A stretch of DNA of 64,000 nt from Bythopirellula polymerisocia (GTDB lineage Bacteria; Planctomycetota; Planctomycetia; Pirellulales; Lacipirellulaceae), in the NCBI RefSeq assembly GCF_007860015.1, contig NZ_SJPS01000001.1, positions 1,364,001 to 1,428,000 on the forward strand, given 5' to 3'. Below are positions 33,837 through 42,022 of the stretch, in pieces. The translations under genes and the position numbers were made by a program. The notes beneath the pieces were generated by a model that was not told the origin of the DNA, did no database searches, and saw only the letters and a program-made list of their open reading frames with translations. Each line of letters opens with the position of its first letter. Within the stretch, counting starts at the first letter, position 1.

Positions 33837-34697
33837 ATGAAATACGCATTTTGCAACGAGATGTTTGGCGACGAGCCTTTTGAGAAAGTGTGGCCTGACG
33901 TGCGGAAGCTGGGCTATACGGGAGTCGAGATCGCGCCGTTTACGCTCTTCGCCGGGGGAGAGCCCGTCGATGTGCGCGAAATCTCAGCCAACAGACGCAC
34001 TGAGGTGAAGCAACAGGCAGCGGATGCCGGACTGGAGGTCATCGGGCTACACTGGTTGCTAGCCAAGACTTCGGGCTTCTATCTGACAAGTCCTGAGAAA
34101 GCTGTCCAGCGGGCAACGGCCGAGTATTTCAAGGCACTTGCCCAATTGTGTGCTGACTTGGGTGGCAAAGTGATGGTGCTCGGCTCGCCACCGCATCGCA
34201 ACTTGCTGCCAGGTGTTGGATATGACGAGGCGGAAAGCTACGCCGCGGAGGTACTGCGTGCTGCGATGCCGACCTGCGAGGATTTGGGGGTGACCATTGC
34301 TCTGGAGCCACTCGGGCCTGCCGAGGGTGACTTCATGCTCACCGCTGAAACTGCCATCGACCTCGCGAAGTTGGTCGACTCACCAAGTTGCCAACTTCAT
34401 CTCGATGTGAAAGCCATGTCGACAGAGCCGAACTCTCCAGACGTCATCATCCGCGAGAGCAGCGATTGGCTGGTCCATTTCCATGCCAACGATCCGAACC
34501 TGCTAGGACCAGGCATGGGGGATGTTGAGTACGGACCTATTTTTGAGGCCCTACGGGACATCAACTATGCAGGCTGGGTCAGCCTGGAGGCGTTTAAGTA
34601 CGAGCCGAGTCCCCAGGAGATAGCCAAGCAGAGCATTGAGTATATGCAGGAGATAACAAAGGCAATTGAATACGCTGAGGACCATCCAACCAATTGA
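33837..34697 (+). CDS. sugar phosphate isomerase/epimerase-like TIM barrel protein
   Basis: 286 residues of the AP-endonuclease-2-type TIM barrel that contains xylose isomerase-like epimerases. The four metal ligands are in their expected places: Glu in IALEPLG, Asp in LHLDVKA, His in VHFHANDPN and Glu in WVSLEAFKY. There is no signal peptide, so it is cytosolic. It starts at the ATG at 33837. Its substrate is unknown; planctomycetes carry many paralogues linked to breakdown of unusual sugars and inositols. A small gene follows on the opposite strand. Confidence 0.87.
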   Translation: MKYAFCNEMFGDEPFEKVWPDVRKLGYTGVEIAPFTLFAGGEPVDVREISANRRTEVKQQAADAGLEVIGLHWLLAKTSGFYLTSPEKAVQRATAEYFKALAQLCADLGGKVMVLGSPPHRNLLPGVGYDEAESYAAEVLRAAMPTCEDLGVTIALEPLGPAEGDFMLTAETAIDLAKLVDSPSCQLHLDVKAMSTEPNSPDVIIRESSDWLVHFHANDPNLLGPGMGDVEYGPIFEALRDINYAGWVSLEAFKYEPSPQEIAKQSIEYMQEITKAIEYAEDHPTN

Positions 34698-34720
34698 CAG
34701 ATCGCCATTTTTTCAAGCTT

Positions 34721-34972
34721 CTATTCTTGAGATGGAACTCGCGGGCGAATCTGCTCTGCCGTGAATGCCGGGGTCCTATCTCGATGGGCACTTTCTAATC
34801 GCCGCTTTACTTCTGCCACTTCCTCCTTGGTGAAAACCTGGGTTTCATCCGTTGCGAAATCAGTAAGCGATAGAGTTCCAAGGATGCGACCTTGTGGGTC
34901 AAAGACCTCGATGGGGCTGATGGCGGAGGCGAGTTGACTGGATTGTTCAGCTGTCAAAAAGAGCCGGTTCAT
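34721..34972 (-). CDS. 83-residue small soluble protein, unknown function
   Basis: A compact protein. A short beta-rich core (PIEVFDPQGRILGTLSL) is followed by a charged helix (TKEEVAEVKRRLESAHR) and a tail (TAEQIRPRVPSQE). It has an excellent ribosome-binding site (GAGGAG, 8 nt before the ATG at 34972), so I accept it as real. The layout resembles small planctomycete proteins and antitoxin-like proteins, but no toxin gene lies next to it. Function unknown. Confidence 0.7.
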   Translation of the reverse strand: MNRLFLTAEQSSQLASAISPIEVFDPQGRILGTLSLTDFATDETQVFTKEEVAEVKRRLESAHRDRTPAFTAEQIRPRVPSQE

Positions 34973-35079
34973 GGCGATACTCCTCGCCTAACGATGCGGA
35001 AAGAGGAAGTGCGACAACGCTTGCGATTCTACGATTTGGTGCGGAGGTGAGAAGAGAAAAAGCAGCAACAAATGACGCT

Positions 35080-35475
35080 TTAGTTCGCTGCCCGCAGTTC
35101 AGCAAGATTCTGTGCCGTGCCTACCAGCCGATCCCAGTTGTCGTGAATGTACTGAGGGGGGCCGCCGACCTGGGCCATCACTTGGGCTGCCAGTTCTGTC
35201 GGTACCATTTCGATGGCATCCCAAGGGCAAACCTTCAATTCGTAGGGATTCGACTTTTTGCCGGGGATGTGGACACAAACCTCGCAGCCAACGCAACGCT
35301 CGAGGTCGATCTCACACCATTGCTGATTCCCTTTGAGGACTCCTGCCTCAATAGTGCGCATTTCGATGCAATCCACGGGACAAACTTCCAGGCACGATTC
35401 GCAGCCTGTGCAGTTGTCGGCGTTGATGATCGCCAACTCTTTGGGGACTTTTTTGCGGGGACCTTGTTTGGCCAT
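35080..35475 (-). CDS. ferredoxin with two 4Fe-4S cluster motifs
   Basis: 131 residues. The first cluster motif is CTGCESCLEVCPVDCI. The second is CVGCEVC with its fourth ligand displaced by an insertion (HIPGKKSNPYELKVCPWDAIE), so the two motifs are unequal. The C-terminal ~35 residues have no cluster ligands (a helical tail including YIHDNWDRLVGTAQNLAEL). A soluble low-potential electron carrier; the partner is not evident. A CRP-type palindrome lies 55-75 bp upstream of the start, so expression may respond to a CRP/FNR-family regulator. Confidence 0.88.
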   Translation of the reverse strand: MAKQGPRKKVPKELAIINADNCTGCESCLEVCPVDCIEMRTIEAGVLKGNQQWCEIDLERCVGCEVCVHIPGKKSNPYELKVCPWDAIEMVPTELAAQVMAQVGGPPQYIHDNWDRLVGTAQNLAELRAAN

Positions 35476-35530
35476 GGCTAAGCGAGGGGTGCAAAGGATG
35501 GCATCTCCGCGACGTGCCGCAGAGTGCTAC

Positions 35531-35550
35531 ATTGTGAAATCTGTCACAAT
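35531..35550. promoter_or_regulatory. CRP/FNR-type palindromic operator
   Basis: ATTGTGA-N6-TCACAAT is a perfect 7-bp inverted repeat with a 6-nt centre and matches the classic CRP half-sites TGTGA-N6-TCACA exactly. It lies 56 bp upstream of the two-cluster ferredoxin start (minus strand) and 284 bp upstream of the arabinofuranosidase start (plus strand). No CRP/FNR gene is in the window. Confidence 0.55.
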
Positions 35551-35833
35551 CTTACCCTACTATCGGCGTCTAGCCAAGCGGGCCTCTGGTTTTTCAGGTT
35601 CAATTCTCACGGGATGGGCCACTTTAACGAGACAGGACGACCGAAAGCGAGAAGCAGGTAGTTTGAGACAAATGTTTCTCCTTAATGGGTTACCTCACTG
35701 ACTTATTCCGCTTGTATAGGGGGACTTGCGACCCAGTGTTTTCTTGACAGAATGCTACCAATCTACGTTTTGGCAGGTACTTGTGAGTGCTGGCAAAGCC
35801 GATCGTCATTTCTTGCCTTGTAGGAGTTTATTG
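35551..35833. other. spacer upstream of the arabinofuranosidase gene
   Basis: About 280 bases hold no gene. A stretch at 35572-35636 looks superficially like part of a tRNA but has no acceptor stem. AGGAG at 35822-35826 is the ribosome-binding site of the next gene. An in-frame extension from 35726 has no ribosome-binding site and does not encode a signal peptide. Confidence 0.4.
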
Positions 35834-37417
35834 ATGCCTGGAAAGCCAAATTACCTCATCCGCTCTGACGCGATCCATTTCATTCTGGCGTTAATCTTGT
35901 TCCCACAAATTGTTGTCGCTGCCCAGGCAGCGACGCTCTCTGCGACAGCAACTATTCAAGGCGATCAAGAGCAGGGAACTATCAGCAAGCACATTTACGG
36001 GCATTTCATGGAGCACCTGGGCCGATGCATCTACGATGGCCTCTGGGTGGGCGAAGATTCGTCAATTCCCAATACGCGCGGGATTCGCAATGACGTGATC
36101 GCCGCCCTCAAGGAGCTGAATTGCCCGAATCTCCGTTGGCCCGGTGGATGCTTTGCCGACGACTACCACTGGCGCGACGGCATTGGACCGCGTAAGGAGC
36201 GACCCAAGCGGATCAACATCCATTGGGGACAGGTGATTGAAACGAACGCATTTGGCACGCATGAGTTTCTTGACCTTTGCGAAATCGTCGGCGCTGAACC
36301 CTACGTTGCTGGCAATGTAGGGAGTGGCAGTCCGCAAGAGATGCGCGATTGGATCGAGTACATGACGTTCGATGGCGATAGTGAATTGGCCAACCTGCGG
36401 CGGGCCAATGGTCGAGAGAAGCCGTGGAAGATTCCCTTTTTCGGCGTCGGCAATGAAAACTGGGGCTGTGGCGGAAATATGACCCCTGAGTTCTACGCCG
36501 ATCTTTATAAGCGGTTTGCCACGTTCTGCCGCGACTTGAGTGGCAACCACCTCATGCGGGTTGCCTGTGGACCTAATGGTGGCAACGATCACTGGACGAG
36601 TGTGGTTTTTCCACGTGTTAGTGGCCAGGCTGAGGCGTTGTCGCTGCATTATTACACACTCTCCGCACCTTGGCATGATAAATTGCGTGCCACCGGCTTT
36701 AGCGAAGTCCAATGGTTTGGAATTCTCAACAGTACTCTACGTATGGGAGATATTCTCGATAGCACCGAGGCTATTATGAATGCCACAGATCCTGAAAAAT
36801 ACAGACATTTGTTTGTCGATGAGTGGGGGACTTGGTATCGCGAAGAAGAGGGAACTAATCCTAGCGTTCTCTTCCAGCAAAATTCTCTTCGTGATGCCCT
36901 AGTGGCGGGACTTAACTTTCATATCTTTCAGCAGCACCATGAGCGCGTGAAGCTGTGCAACATCGCCCAAACGGTGAACGTATTACAGGCGATGATTCTG
37001 ACTGAGGGTCCGAAAATGTTGCTCACTCCCACCTATCATGCATTTGAGATGTGCAAGGTGCATCAGGATACCAAGTATCTGCCTGTGAAATTGGAGTCAC
37101 CTAGATACTCGTTGGGAAGCGAGTCGATCCCTGCCGTGAGTGTTTCTGCGTCTCGTGCGACCGATGGCACGGTCTATATCTCCCTCGTGAACACGCATGC
37201 ACTTGAATCGGTCGATTTGAAATGCCAATTGGCCGATATCGATGCCAGTCAAGTCGCTGGCCGAGTGCTTACTGCGGATGCCCTCGATGCTCACAACACC
37301 TTTGACCAGCCAAATCGCGTTGAGCCAAGCGAGTTCTCTGATTGTTCGATCAGCGCAACTACCTTGAACACGACCCTGCCGCCCCATTCGCTAGTGGTAC
37401 TCACCCTATCCAAATAA
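35834..37417 (+). CDS. secreted alpha-L-arabinofuranosidase, GH51
   Basis: 527 residues. A signal peptide (AIHFILALILFPQIVVAAQA) precedes a GH51 catalytic barrel. The start region has the family segment YGHFMEHLGRCIYDG and the sugar-binding LRWPGGCFADDYHWRDGIGP. The catalytic acid/base Glu is in GVGNENWGCGG and the nucleophile Glu in FVDEWGTWY. A C-terminal beta-sandwich follows. It releases arabinose from arabinan or arabinoxylan, here outside the cytoplasm. The start is the ATG at 35834 with AGGAG 7 nt upstream. There are no polysaccharide-utilisation neighbours, which fits the scattered glycosidase genes of planctomycetes. Confidence 0.93.
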   Translation: MPGKPNYLIRSDAIHFILALILFPQIVVAAQAATLSATATIQGDQEQGTISKHIYGHFMEHLGRCIYDGLWVGEDSSIPNTRGIRNDVIAALKELNCPNLRWPGGCFADDYHWRDGIGPRKERPKRINIHWGQVIETNAFGTHEFLDLCEIVGAEPYVAGNVGSGSPQEMRDWIEYMTFDGDSELANLRRANGREKPWKIPFFGVGNENWGCGGNMTPEFYADLYKRFATFCRDLSGNHLMRVACGPNGGNDHWTSVVFPRVSGQAEALSLHYYTLSAPWHDKLRATGFSEVQWFGILNSTLRMGDILDSTEAIMNATDPEKYRHLFVDEWGTWYREEEGTNPSVLFQQNSLRDALVAGLNFHIFQQHHERVKLCNIAQTVNVLQAMILTEGPKMLLTPTYHAFEMCKVHQDTKYLPVKLESPRYSLGSESIPAVSVSASRATDGTVYISLVNTHALESVDLKCQLADIDASQVAGRVLTADALDAHNTFDQPNRVEPSEFSDCSISATTLNTTLPPHSLVVLTLSK

Positions 37418-37437
37418 TTGGAATTGCCACCAAAGCA

Positions 37438-38007
37438 GTGATAAAAATACTTCAGCGCAAGAATTGGCCCCTGTGGGCAGTGGGCATCACGCTCGCTTTG
37501 ATGGTAGTTCAGCTACGCGCCCAACGACGAGAGTGGTTTTGCGCATGCGGCAATCTGCGTTTGTGGATCAGCGATCCGGCGAGTTCGCATACCTCACAAC
37601 ATCTGGCTGATCCCTTCACGTTCACCCATTTCCAACACGGTTTGGTGCTGTGCTTTTTGGTGGGCTGGCTGGCCAAAAGCTGGAAGTGGCCCTGGCAGGT
37701 GTGGCTGGCGTTGGCGATCGAAGCGGGCTGGGAGATCATTGAGAATTCTCAATTCGTGATCGACCGCTATCGCAGTGCGACTGCTGCCCTGGGCTACACG
37801 GGCGATTCCATCGTTAATAGCTTGGGGGATGTTCTGGCCTGCTGGCTGGGACTGGTGGTCGCGAAAAAAATCGGTTGGAATGCTACCTGGGTTTTGTTCT
37901 TCGCCATCGAAGTCGTGCTGCTAATCACAATCCGCGATAGTTTGCTCTTGAATGTGCTGATGTTGTTTTATCCCATAGAGGTGATTAAACAGTGGCAGTT
38001 GAGGTGA
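37438..38007 (+). CDS. DUF2585-family membrane protein
   Basis: About 189 residues with four or five helices. The signature region CACGNLRLWISDPASSHTSQ and the following DPFTFTHFQHGLVLCFLVG are typical of DUF2585 (UPF0314). AIEAGWEIIENSQFVIDRYR and GYTGDSIVNSLGDVLACWLG are its other conserved parts. I use the GTG at 37438, just after the arabinofuranosidase stop; the longer frame from 37342 overlaps that gene. Function unknown; the family is a predicted inner-membrane protein. Confidence 0.85.
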   Translation: MIKILQRKNWPLWAVGITLALMVVQLRAQRREWFCACGNLRLWISDPASSHTSQHLADPFTFTHFQHGLVLCFLVGWLAKSWKWPWQVWLALAIEAGWEIIENSQFVIDRYRSATAALGYTGDSIVNSLGDVLACWLGLVVAKKIGWNATWVLFFAIEVVLLITIRDSLLLNVLMLFYPIEVIKQWQLR

Positions 38008-38013
38008 GGGGAA

Positions 38014-38058
38014 GTTGTTAGTTATTAGCAGTTAGCAATTAGTCATTAGCTGTTAGTC
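38014..38058 (+). repeat. (TTAGNNN)6 array, exact 7-nt period
   Basis: TTAG occurs at 38018, 38025, 38032, 38039, 38046 and 38053, always 7 nt apart, with variable 3-nt spacers. It starts directly after the DUF2585 gene. Confidence 0.85.
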
Positions 38059-38317
38059 TTCAACTTCGGCGTTTGGCCAGAGGCCTTCGATCATCGTAGT
38101 CTGGGGTAAGCGCAGTGCCACCCCAGGTACCGATCTATAGCCAACTGTTCGGCCGAAGGTCATGTTCGCCTCTGTCCTAAAGTGAAGTTTTGCCGCGTCG
38201 ATTTAGCCGAAAACTTTTTTTTCAAAAACAAAACCCCCTCGATTTCAGTGGGGAAGAATTACTGCAAAGTGTTGTTGTATTGAAGTTTACGTCGTCGCCG
38301 GAGGTGCTGATTTTTGT

Positions 38318-38338
38318 GAGTTTTGTAAAACAAAACTC
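38318..38338. repeat. palindrome GAGTTTTGT-AAA-ACAAAACTC
   Basis: A perfect 9-bp-stem palindrome with a 3-nt loop. It equals, in reverse complement, the element at 27400-27418 apart from end bases, and shares its left half with 27501-27512. Confidence 0.75.
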
Positions 38339-38372
38339 ATTGATGATGGGCCATTGTTGGGGGTGGAAGAGG

Positions 38373-38452
38373 CCTCTCGCCAAGGCGCGAAGGCGCAAAA
38401 ATGTGCGTTGAGATGATTGCGCACACTTTGCGCCTCAGCACCCGGGCGAGGG
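38373..38452. repeat. REP-like long hairpin with 8-nt-period arm
   Basis: The left arm CCTCTCGCCAAGGCGCGAAG (then GCGCAAA) at 38373-38399 pairs imperfectly with 38426-38452. It is the same family as the hairpin at 22507-22586, with which the left arm is nearly identical. Confidence 0.75.
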
Positions 38453-38780
38453 TCTGATTAACGCAATTGGAAGGACCGTTGGGGACACGCTATTTCTAAG
38501 CTAGCGGGTCTGTGGTTGGTCCAGGATTCAATTGTCAAAGATCACGCCTATCGGTTAGCGAGGCCTATTATCTGGAATTTGACGGCCAATTTCTACAGAG
38601 AACTTTGGGCCAGAGTGGGAAAAGGTCTTTGCAAAAGACCTCTCGCAAATAGGGACCGAGTGCAATAGGACAGGCATAATTCGGAGAGCGTAGATTCCAG
38701 CACTCCTGCTAAGTCAATCGTCTATAAGTATTCTTATGCCCGGGAACGATTGGGATCCCAATTGAATAGCGGTTCGAATC

Positions 38781-39299
38781 TCACTCCAATTTGAGCTCAA
38801 CCATCAAGTCAGCGGCGACTTCCTCTAACGCGCCGCGCAGAGATTCTGTATTGAGCCCCTCAGGCAAGCGTAGCTTGGCAGTGGCGTGGAAGAGGCTTTG
38901 GCCGGTGTTGGGTGCCGCGATACACTCGGTAGCCAGCTGCTCTACGTTGACGCCACGCGCGGCGAGTACCTGACTCACCTTGCGGACGATACCTTGTTGG
39001 TCGACACCCATGAGATCGAGATCGACGAGGTTGCCTCCCTCGGCCGTAGCGGAGCTGGGATCAGCAGAGACTATCGAGTCTAGACCGCTAGATGTGAGTT
39101 GCTTGATAGCCGCGGTGAGGGCTTCGGCCTGTTGAGGTTCCACTTCCACGCGCAAGATACCGGCAAATTGTCCGGCCAGATGGGCCATGCGGCTCTCGAC
39201 CCAGTTGCCTCCATGCTCGGACACAATCGCGGCGAGCGAATCGACAAGTCCTGGGTGGTCTTGGCCAAGGACAGTCAGCACGAGTGAAGTTTTCTGCAT
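38781..39299 (-). CDS. two-ACT-domain regulator (GcvR-like)
   Basis: 172 residues made of two ACT domains: residues 1-75 begin KTSLVLTVLGQDHPGLVDSL and residues 90-172 begin LVDLDLMGVDQQGIVRKVSQ. This matches GcvR-type proteins, which act as accessory repressors of the glycine cleavage system in E. coli, binding glycine or a partner protein. Whether that role holds here is not shown; glyA lies 15 kb away and no gcv genes are present. The start at 39299 fits the family; an ATG at 39311 is also in frame. It is soluble and cytosolic. Confidence 0.82.
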   Translation of the reverse strand: MQKTSLVLTVLGQDHPGLVDSLAAIVSEHGGNWVESRMAHLAGQFAGILRVEVEPQQAEALTAAIKQLTSSGLDSIVSADPSSATAEGGNLVDLDLMGVDQQGIVRKVSQVLAARGVNVEQLATECIAAPNTGQSLFHATAKLRLPEGLNTESLRGALEEVAADLMVELKLE

Positions 39300-39428
39300 A
39301 TTGGTCCCCAAAAATGATTCGATGGTATGGCGGATTATAGCAAAAAGGGCACCGACTACTGTAGTAGTCGATGCCCTTATGGTTTTCGACGGCCTGTCCT
39401 GCTGAGGCCAACTCTCCAGGACTTACAA

Positions 39429-41120
39429 CTAGCGAGGGGCCCCGGCAGCTTGCATTTGCTGGGCTTTGGCGGCTACGCCGATGGCTCGCATGACTCCTTC
39501 TTCGATCTCGAAGCGCGAGCGGACTCCATTGTCGATCGGTTGGGCAACGATGCGAACATGATCACGGCCGGAGGTCTCATTCTCCAAAGCGGCGGAGACC
39601 ATCTGCAAGGTTTCATCATCAGGCTCGAAGGTTGCGACTGTCTTGAGAATCTGGCCAATCGAGAGGCTCATTTCCATGGGGGCGACCGCCTTGCCAGGGT
39701 TGGCGGCTGACTCTTCGATGATCTTCTTCGCAGTCGCAATGCAATCGCGGCCTAGAGAAAAGTAAACCGACTGTTTGCCAATCCCAACAGCCATCTCGAC
39801 AGTTTCTCCGAAGAGCTGACGGGGTTCTTCTTCATCCGGAGTAGGTACACTGAGCGTGTGAAAATTCACTCCGTCGTGGCTTGCAGCATTCCATTTGATC
39901 GCGGGCATTTTGGGATCATCCTTGCCCAATTCGGCAAGTTTCTTGAGTCCGCTCTCCACTTTGGCAGGATCGCCTATGAAGCCACCAGCCACGAAAGAAA
40001 GCGATTCAGGCGTTAGATTGAGAACGGCTCCGCCATCCATTGTGCCGGCAGTCAAGGTTGCCAGCATGGCATCCATGAAGTCATTGGCAGCGCTCTTTGC
40101 GGTTTCTTTGGCTTCGTCGGAGGGAAGATCCGATTGCTTGTCGATCGCTGTTTCAACTTGTTTCCGGAACGCGCCAAACATCTGCTGCATTTGAGCAATG
40201 TCGCTCTCTTGCATCTTCGACGCGAGCATCAACATGCCAGCTGCATTAGGCTGAAAGAAACCGGCAAAGTTTGTTTTCGTATCAGCCATTTCAGCGAGTT
40301 GCTGAGAAAGTTTCGAACCCGCCACGGCCGTGTAGGCGATGTCTAGAAACGTACGCTGTTGTTTATTGTCCACCGAGAGTCCAACGGTGACCTCATCGAT
40401 TTCCTTAATCATGCGCTCTATTTGCTCAACCTGGGCCGTGGCCATCGCTTTGCGAGTCTCGAATTGTTCGTCGCTTTCGTCTTGCATGGGCCTCATGCCT
40501 GCATCCATGCCCGCCTTGACATTCTGAATCAACATCTGGCGATACGCTTCAGGGATGTTTTGAATGTTGGCCCGCACGCCCAAGTCATACTCCTCCGACA
40601 AGTTGGAGAAGATTTTGGCGGGATCCGCCGGCAAGTTTTCCAGCATCTGGGGCATCATCGAGAGGAAGGCCCAGCCATTGCCTTGCTTGCCAAACAGAGT
40701 CTGGCCATTGGCAGAAATTTGGGTGATACCTTCTCCGGCGTCAGAGGAATCGATCCCGAATGCTTTAAGATTCTTCAAAAAGGTGGCGAAGTCTGCAATT
40801 GGGAGGCAAATGGCACCGGCAAAATTCATACCGTCTGTTTGTAGTACAACACCAAGAGGTTGAGTCTTATTGAGTCCCTGCACGAATCCCATGATGAAAG
40901 GTTCAAACTGCGCCGCCAATTGAGGTTGGCCAGCCAGGCTTCCAAGAAAGTTGATGTCCTCCTTGAGTTCGTCGTAGCCAGAAATGGTCAACAGCGCCAT
41001 GGGTTTCATTTCCCCGGCACCATCAACGGTTGCTGGTGTTTGGGCCTGACCATAAGTCACGCCGCAAAAGGCAAGTAAGAGGGCCAACGACCCGATCAGT
41101 CGGTTCATTTGATAATTCAC
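39429..41120 (-). CDS. large secreted protein, unknown function
   Basis: About 563 residues with a signal peptide (RLIGSLALLLAFCGVTYGQA). The mature part is mixed alpha/beta with long helices (for example QFETRKAMATAQVEQIERM) and recurring 'SLSIGQILKTVATF'-like segments, but I recognise no catalytic motif. The start is uncertain: GTG at 41120 has GGAG 7 nt upstream and gives VNYQMNRL..., while ATG at 41108 starts directly at the signal peptide. The open frame upstream to 41213 is not used. The protein is typical of secreted planctomycete proteins with DUF-type folds. Function unknown. Confidence 0.75.
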   Translation of the reverse strand: MNYQMNRLIGSLALLLAFCGVTYGQAQTPATVDGAGEMKPMALLTISGYDELKEDINFLGSLAGQPQLAAQFEPFIMGFVQGLNKTQPLGVVLQTDGMNFAGAICLPIADFATFLKNLKAFGIDSSDAGEGITQISANGQTLFGKQGNGWAFLSMMPQMLENLPADPAKIFSNLSEEYDLGVRANIQNIPEAYRQMLIQNVKAGMDAGMRPMQDESDEQFETRKAMATAQVEQIERMIKEIDEVTVGLSVDNKQQRTFLDIAYTAVAGSKLSQQLAEMADTKTNFAGFFQPNAAGMLMLASKMQESDIAQMQQMFGAFRKQVETAIDKQSDLPSDEAKETAKSAANDFMDAMLATLTAGTMDGGAVLNLTPESLSFVAGGFIGDPAKVESGLKKLAELGKDDPKMPAIKWNAASHDGVNFHTLSVPTPDEEEPRQLFGETVEMAVGIGKQSVYFSLGRDCIATAKKIIEESAANPGKAVAPMEMSLSIGQILKTVATFEPDDETLQMVSAALENETSGRDHVRIVAQPIDNGVRSRFEIEEGVMRAIGVAAKAQQMQAAGAPR

Positions 41121-41300
41121 AGTGATACTCCGTAGGTTTAGGTTAGGAACCGCGAAAAGGTTCCCTGCAATACGCGGTAGAGCGCGATGGGGTTCCCGCG
41201 TAACGCTAGTCATTTAAGCATACTGGGAGACAGTTATACTGTTATACGAGCAGCACGACGAGGATATTGCCGAAATTTGAGAGAAATTCCCGCAAAGAAG

Positions 41301-41349
41301 CGGAGGCTTCCAGCCGCCGTCCTAAATCGACGGGGGCTGGAAACCACCG
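41301..41349 (-). terminator. hairpin downstream of infA, possible terminator
   Basis: CGGAGGCTTCCAGCCGCCGTC (41301-41321) pairs with 41329-41349 across a 7-nt loop, with about 17 of 21 positions paired. It lies 59 bp beyond the infA stop on the minus strand and before the next minus-strand gene. No clear T-run follows, so termination is inferred from position only. Confidence 0.45.
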
Positions 41350-41407
41350 CCAGAGATGCACTTGCCAGAGAGAAATATGTCATCCAACAAGCTAGCAGCG
41401 AGATCAA

Positions 41408-41632
41408 TTATCTCTCGCGGAAGGTGATGCGGCCTTTGGTAAGATCGTAGGGGGAGAGTTCGACCCGGACTTTGTCGCCAGGGACGATGCGGATAAAGTG
41501 CTTACGCATTTTGCCAGCAACATGGGCAGTCACGACGTGCCCTCCCTCGATTTCGACACGAAATCGGGTGTTCGCTAAGGCTTGAGTCACTACCCCTTCA
41601 ACTTCCAGGGCTTCTTCCTTCTGCTTCGTCAT
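41408..41632 (-). CDS. infA: translation initiation factor IF-1
   Basis: A 74-residue S1/OB-fold protein that blocks the A site during initiation. [20 protein letters not shown], then [18 protein letters not shown] and [20 protein letters not shown], match IF-1 throughout. The start at 41632 has GGAG close upstream. The frame is open to 41698, but the extra residues are not IF-1-like. It stands alone, not next to ribosomal protein or secY genes. Confidence 0.96.
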   Translation of the reverse strand: MTKQKEEALEVEGVVTQALANTRFRVEIEGGHVVTAHVAGKMRKHFIRIVPGDKVRVELSPYDLTKGRITFRER

Positions 41633-42022
41633 AAATTCTCCGAGTGAGACAATAATTGAGATACTAGCCTGATGCCCACCCCGGAAGGGTTGTAGCAACA
41701 GGCTCCTACAATATTACCATTATTAATACCAGATACCAAGCCGGTAGTCCGTAAATCGGCTCGGAATTGCGATCCCCCTTGTGTCCGGTTGGTCTAGGCC
41801 GGCGTCTCGCGATGCCGGATTTAAGGGTATTTACGAGGCTGGCAACGATCGTCCGGTCGTGTTGGCCCTGAAAAGTACCCGGCCAGTTTGACGTAACTCT
41901 ATTGGGCCAGAGAATATAGAATTAGACTGGGGATGCCAGTGCAGTAGCGGTATTAGTCATCGTTTGCTATCAGCTGATATCCAGGTGAATTCCCGGTAAG
42001 CTTTCAATTTTCACGGATTACT
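41633..42022. other. divergent promoter region, infA / GAF-HlyD gene
   Basis: 390 bases without a gene. A possible plus-strand promoter is TTGACG at 41888-41893 followed 18 nt later by GAATAT, or 21 nt later by TATAGA; neither spacing is ideal. The region also contains a GCCGGCGTC...GATGCCGGA-type inverted repeat near 41800-41820. Confidence 0.3.

Larger units (their letters stand above)
38008..38780. other. 773-bp gene-free region rich in repeats
   Basis: This region holds a six-unit 7-nt array (38018-38056), a palindrome related to one at 27.4 kb (38318-38338) and a long REP-like hairpin (38373-38452). A 73-codon frame at 38190-38411 runs through both of the latter repeats and is not a believable gene. 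The remaining ~330 bp (38453-38780) show nothing that I can name. Confidence 0.6.

Noticed and set aside
35572..35636. tRNA gene (TAGCCAAGCGG- and GGTTCAATTC-like pieces)
   Set aside because: D-arm-like and T-arm-like pieces are present, but the distance between them is too short for a tRNA, no anticodon stem can be drawn and the ends do not pair as an acceptor stem.
38014..38058. CRISPR array
   Set aside because: The units are 7 nt, without 23-40-nt repeats or unique spacers, and no cas genes are present.
38190..38411. 73-codon plus-strand frame
   Set aside because: It runs through a palindrome and a REP-like hairpin, has no ribosome-binding site and its composition is not protein-like.
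38765..38790. tRNA T-loop-like GGTTCGAATCTC
   Set aside because: The flanks are not complementary, and the sequence borders the end of the ACT-domain gene; it is a chance match.
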